This document shows positions 61,338 through 64,000 of a DNA stretch of 64,000 bases, in pieces. The stretch comes from UBA7359 sp038142205 (GTDB taxonomy: Bacteria; Pseudomonadota; Gammaproteobacteria; Eutrophobiales; Eutrophobiaceae), in the NCBI GenBank assembly GCA_038142205.1, contig JAYQJO010000001.1:1860001-1924000 (forward strand). The letters run 5' to 3'. The stretch's first letter is position 1. Every line of letters begins with the position of its first letter. The notes beneath the pieces are model-generated. The model was not told where the DNA came from. It saw only the letters and a list, made by a program, of their open reading frames with translations, and ran no database searches. A program made the position numbers and the translations under genes.

Positions 61338-62321
61338 TTAAGGCAATAATTTTTTAAAAAGAAATCTATAATTATCTACCATTTTATTAAGGTTAAACTC
61401 CCTGACTATTTTCTCACGGTTATACTCTGCTATTTCATTTCTTTTTCCATCAGTGTCAAATAACATAGTGATTTTTTCAGCGTAAAGCTCTGCTGCAATA
61501 TCTTCACACAAATAACCACTTTTATTATCGTCAACTAATTCCGGTATCGCGGAATTATTTGCAGCTATTATTGGAAGACCGCATGACATTGCTTCTGCTA
61601 TCGCCAATCCAAATCCTTCTCTTATGCTTGCAGAGACAAGCAAATCTACAGAATTGTATAATTCTGACATATCTTCATGATTAATTTTACCCAAACACTT
61701 TGCATTAGAGTGCTTGATTAAAGTAGAACTATTTTTTAATCCTTCTGTATAAACTAATTCAAAATTTTCACCGAGAACATCAAGTAATTTTGGAAAGATA
61801 TCAATACCTTTGCTTTTTTTTAGATTACCAACAAATAATAATTTTATTTTATTACTGCATTTATTTTTATTTATCTTTGGTTTAAATAGTTCTGTGTTTA
61901 CTCCATTATGGATTACTTGAATTTTATCTTCAGCACCATAATTCTGTATTATTTTTTTTTTAATAAATTCACTAACACAAATTATTTTACTAGATTGAGA
62001 AATTGATTTTTTAAAAAAATAATTTAAATCAGTTTTATAATGTAACTTTCTAATTAACCCTACTTTTGAAATTACATCATCAAGCATGTAACCATGCACA
62101 GTACTAACAAGAGGTGTTTCTTCATTTCTAAAGAAACAGGCATAATCAACAGGCGCATGGATAATATCTGCTTCTTTTTTCCTTAATCGAGTTAATAAAG
62201 GAGGAAACAATGTTAAATAGGGATTATATTTTTTTAACTCATAACCTTTTATATTCTGCTCAAGTGACTCATGAACAATAAAACTTCCATTTCCATACGC
62301 AACAGGGCTATATATTTTCAT
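61338..62321 (-). CDS. Family 4 glycosyltransferase
   Basis: A retaining GT-B transferase of 327 residues. The C-terminal domain has KLLFVGNLKKSKGIDIFPKLLDVLG (about 164-188) and the donor-binding motif SIREGFGLAIAEAMSCGLPIIAANNSAIPELVDD, with the EX7E glutamates. The N-terminal part (HAPVDYACFFRNEETPLVSTVHGYMLDDV) is the acceptor domain. No membrane helix. It is the second gene of a minus-strand pair with the 525-residue transferase, which starts 10 bp upstream. Confidence 0.9.
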   Translation of the reverse strand: MKIYSPVAYGNGSFIVHESLEQNIKGYELKKYNPYLTLFPPLLTRLRKKEADIIHAPVDYACFFRNEETPLVSTVHGYMLDDVISKVGLIRKLHYKTDLNYFFKKSISQSSKIICVSEFIKKKIIQNYGAEDKIQVIHNGVNTELFKPKINKNKCSNKIKLLFVGNLKKSKGIDIFPKLLDVLGENFELVYTEGLKNSSTLIKHSNAKCLGKINHEDMSELYNSVDLLVSASIREGFGLAIAEAMSCGLPIIAANNSAIPELVDDNKSGYLCEDIAAELYAEKITMLFDTDGKRNEIAEYNREKIVREFNLNKMVDNYRFLFKKLLP

Positions 62322-62330
62322 GAGCCATAA

Positions 62331-63908
62331 TTAAACAATGATTAGTTCGAGTTCATCCCGATCAATAAAAACCGTATAAAATCTTATATAGGTACTAGAA
62401 GGTATAAGCAATTTATTCTTTGTATTATTTTTATAATTTATTATTTTTATTAAGTCCGTTTTATTAAAAATACGAGTGACTAATATTGCCGGTATTAAAT
62501 TTAACTTTACAAATAGCCTAATCACTATCTCATCAATTTTATCAAGAAGAATAATTTTAAAGCTACTGTCTATTCTCTTATTTTGCTGATTTAAATAAAT
62601 AATCAGATCGATAATATTCGAACTGAAAATATTTCGCGTTTTTATGTCTCTATTTATTTTTTCTCTGACTTTAAAGAAATTGAATAATTTAATGATTTTT
62701 CGAGGTTCTTTTAAAAGAGAAAGAACGTGTTTGATTACATATAATATTTTAGAAAGTATTTTATAGAATACTATTTTAATTCTCGTATTACTCGTAATCA
62801 GGCTCTCAATAAATACTTTCGCTTTTTCTACAGAGTCGAATTGTTCTTCATAAAGTACTATGTTTGCCTGATCATTTTTAATTGTTTCAATACTAAATAT
62901 TTCGCCGTCTTGATATATACGACAGCCGTAATATGTTTCGATTAAATGCTTACTATCTAACTTATATATATTTTCTGAATTATTATCTAGAAGCTCTCTG
63001 CTCCAGTTATGCATAAGTTCTTTATCTATAGCACAATCTAATAAATCATCAATATTACTCGAGGTTTTTCCTTCTCTTAGTTTTCTGATCGCATTATTTT
63101 CAACAAGAGGAAATATTCGTTTATTTATTAATGATAACAATGAGGTGGTTGACATGTTTTTTCCGTCATGAGGCCCCATATAGTTATCTACGCCATCGGA
63201 ACCAGGGTGCCATGTATGATATAAGAATTCATCATGCGACCAAATTTCTCTCTTGCCATAGTTAACTAATCTAAATGTCATATCGTATGGGCCACAAATA
63301 TGTCCAACATAATCAATATGTTCATCTGCACCACCAATAGCTATAAGATCTTCTTTTCTAGCGCACATACAAGCACCGTAATTTCTCGTATGTATTGGAT
63401 CAATAATATCAACAATACCGGAAGTCAGATTATCTGAATAATTTATACAGCCTTCTCCAAGAACCTCTTCAAATGTAGGGTAATTAAAAGGATAATATTC
63501 TTTTTTATTATTCCTGAACTGATCCATATGAAATACGATATTAGGATCTGACTTAAATATACTAGATATTTTGTTAACATAAGATGGCTTTACCATCGCA
63601 TCTGAGTCGCAAATCGAAATTATTTCTCCGCTACTTACAATGATTCCCAAGTTATACATCAAATGTTTGTGATAATAACTTTTTTGAGGCATTTGCATTA
63701 CTAACCAGGTATCTACCTGTTCTTCGTATTTTTTTATACCTTCATATTCTCGACCATAATATTCAATAATGATTACCTCAAAATCATCTCTATCACAGTC
63801 TTGTTGTTTTAAATAATGTAAAACATGAAAACTTTCTCTTACACTCCAGTCAAGTAGAACAAAGCTTACCTTAGGTTTTTTACGCTGACTTTTTTTTACG
63901 AAATACAT
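62331..63908 (-). CDS. GT-A glycosyltransferase with long C-terminal extension
   Basis: A 525-residue protein. The N-terminal domain (about 12-250) is a GT-A fold with SFVLLDWSVRESFHVLHYLKQQ, the donor-metal motif SICDSDAMVKPSYV (about 97-110) and a C-terminal DMTFRLVNYGKREIWSHDEFLYHTWHPG with the acidic/His ends. The remaining half is Lys/Ile-rich, very A/T-rich and not recognised; it may bind membrane or a partner. Starts at ATG 63908. It is co-directional with an upstream gene that enters from the right edge. Confidence 0.8.
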   Translation of the reverse strand: MYFVKKSQRKKPKVSFVLLDWSVRESFHVLHYLKQQDCDRDDFEVIIIEYYGREYEGIKKYEEQVDTWLVMQMPQKSYYHKHLMYNLGIIVSSGEIISICDSDAMVKPSYVNKISSIFKSDPNIVFHMDQFRNNKKEYYPFNYPTFEEVLGEGCINYSDNLTSGIVDIIDPIHTRNYGACMCARKEDLIAIGGADEHIDYVGHICGPYDMTFRLVNYGKREIWSHDEFLYHTWHPGSDGVDNYMGPHDGKNMSTTSLLSLINKRIFPLVENNAIRKLREGKTSSNIDDLLDCAIDKELMHNWSRELLDNNSENIYKLDSKHLIETYYGCRIYQDGEIFSIETIKNDQANIVLYEEQFDSVEKAKVFIESLITSNTRIKIVFYKILSKILYVIKHVLSLLKEPRKIIKLFNFFKVREKINRDIKTRNIFSSNIIDLIIYLNQQNKRIDSSFKIILLDKIDEIVIRLFVKLNLIPAILVTRIFNKTDLIKIINYKNNTKNKLLIPSSTYIRFYTVFIDRDELELIIV

Positions 63909-63933
63909 AGTTATCTTTTGTTAATATGCTTTA

Positions 63934-64000
63934 CTATTCCCATAGGCTATCAATCTCTAGCCCATACTTCTCATCTAGCTTTTGATTCGATAGTCTATAT
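63934..64000 (-). CDS. C-terminal fragment of an unknown gene
   Basis: An open minus-strand frame from the right edge to TAG (63936-63934) encodes 22 residues ending in KYGLEIDSLWE. It ends 25 bp before the 525-residue transferase start, which fits the last codons of an operon neighbour. Too short to identify. Confidence 0.45.
   Translation of the reverse strand, partial: YRLSNQKLDEKYGLEIDSLWE

Overview
The window is bacterial chromosome of low-to-moderate GC, densely packed and almost certainly from a gammaproteobacterium. The reasons are family content and gene order: rhodanese-secB-gpsA, gpmI-envC-ctpA-yibQ, hslVU with the DUF971 gene then ubiE-ubiJ-ubiB, dapF-DUF484-xerC, ilvB-ilvN-ilvC-psd-pssA-leuA, hda, purM, and trmJ divergent from suhB. 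I cannot name a genus. No rRNA, tRNA, CRISPR array, prophage or transposase was recognised.

Layout. 1-1.9 kb: 5' part of a large secreted repeat protein (minus, runs off the left edge). 2-4 kb: gpsA, secB and a membrane rhodanese. 4.2-9.8 kb: a plus-strand cell-envelope run (gpmI, envC, ctpA, a yibQ-type deacetylase, yajL). 9.9-22.7 kb: a long minus-strand housekeeping series (ubiquinone genes, hslUV, xerC, dapF, mscS, nagZ, two peptide-type ABC permeases). 22.8-33.6 kb: accessory and regulatory genes (an Ada-like protein, an ECF sigma factor with three small envelope genes, EF-hand, DM13, PilZ, truncated haemoglobin, L,D-transpeptidase, ABC binding protein, rlmD, GFA, SDR). 33.7-42.5 kb: cysteine and branched-chain amino acid synthesis interleaved with phospholipid genes. 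42.8-55.3 kb: proS, acylphosphatase, a PilZ-like protein, yihY, arsC, wrbA, two orphan ORFs flanked by a short repeat, hda, a PerM-type protein, purM, trmJ, suhB. 55.3-64 kb: a visibly A/T-richer surface-glycan cluster with glycosyltransferases, a UDP-glucuronate decarboxylase-type enzyme and two polytopic GT-C-like proteins.

The strongest regulatory observation is an unlisted 30-residue leader ORF (minus, 37578-37486) upstream of leuA. It ends in five consecutive Leu codons, Pro and stop, with hairpins around it and a promoter-like pair in front: a probable leucine attenuator.

The strongest structural anomaly is a set of reading-frame breaks in otherwise intact conserved genes: ctpA (A7 run at 7233-7239), an Ada-like gene (A7 at 23692-23698), purM (two breaks) and a PilZ-like gene. 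Each break is repaired by adding one base and then gives a normal-length protein. DUF484 may carry the opposite change. Homopolymer-length error in the assembly is the simplest explanation, but two breaks sit on in-frame -1 slippery heptamers, so slippage should be tested. Other oddities are a phosphatidylserine decarboxylase homologue without the expected pyruvoyl-forming serine and an SDR with Phe in the catalytic Tyr position.
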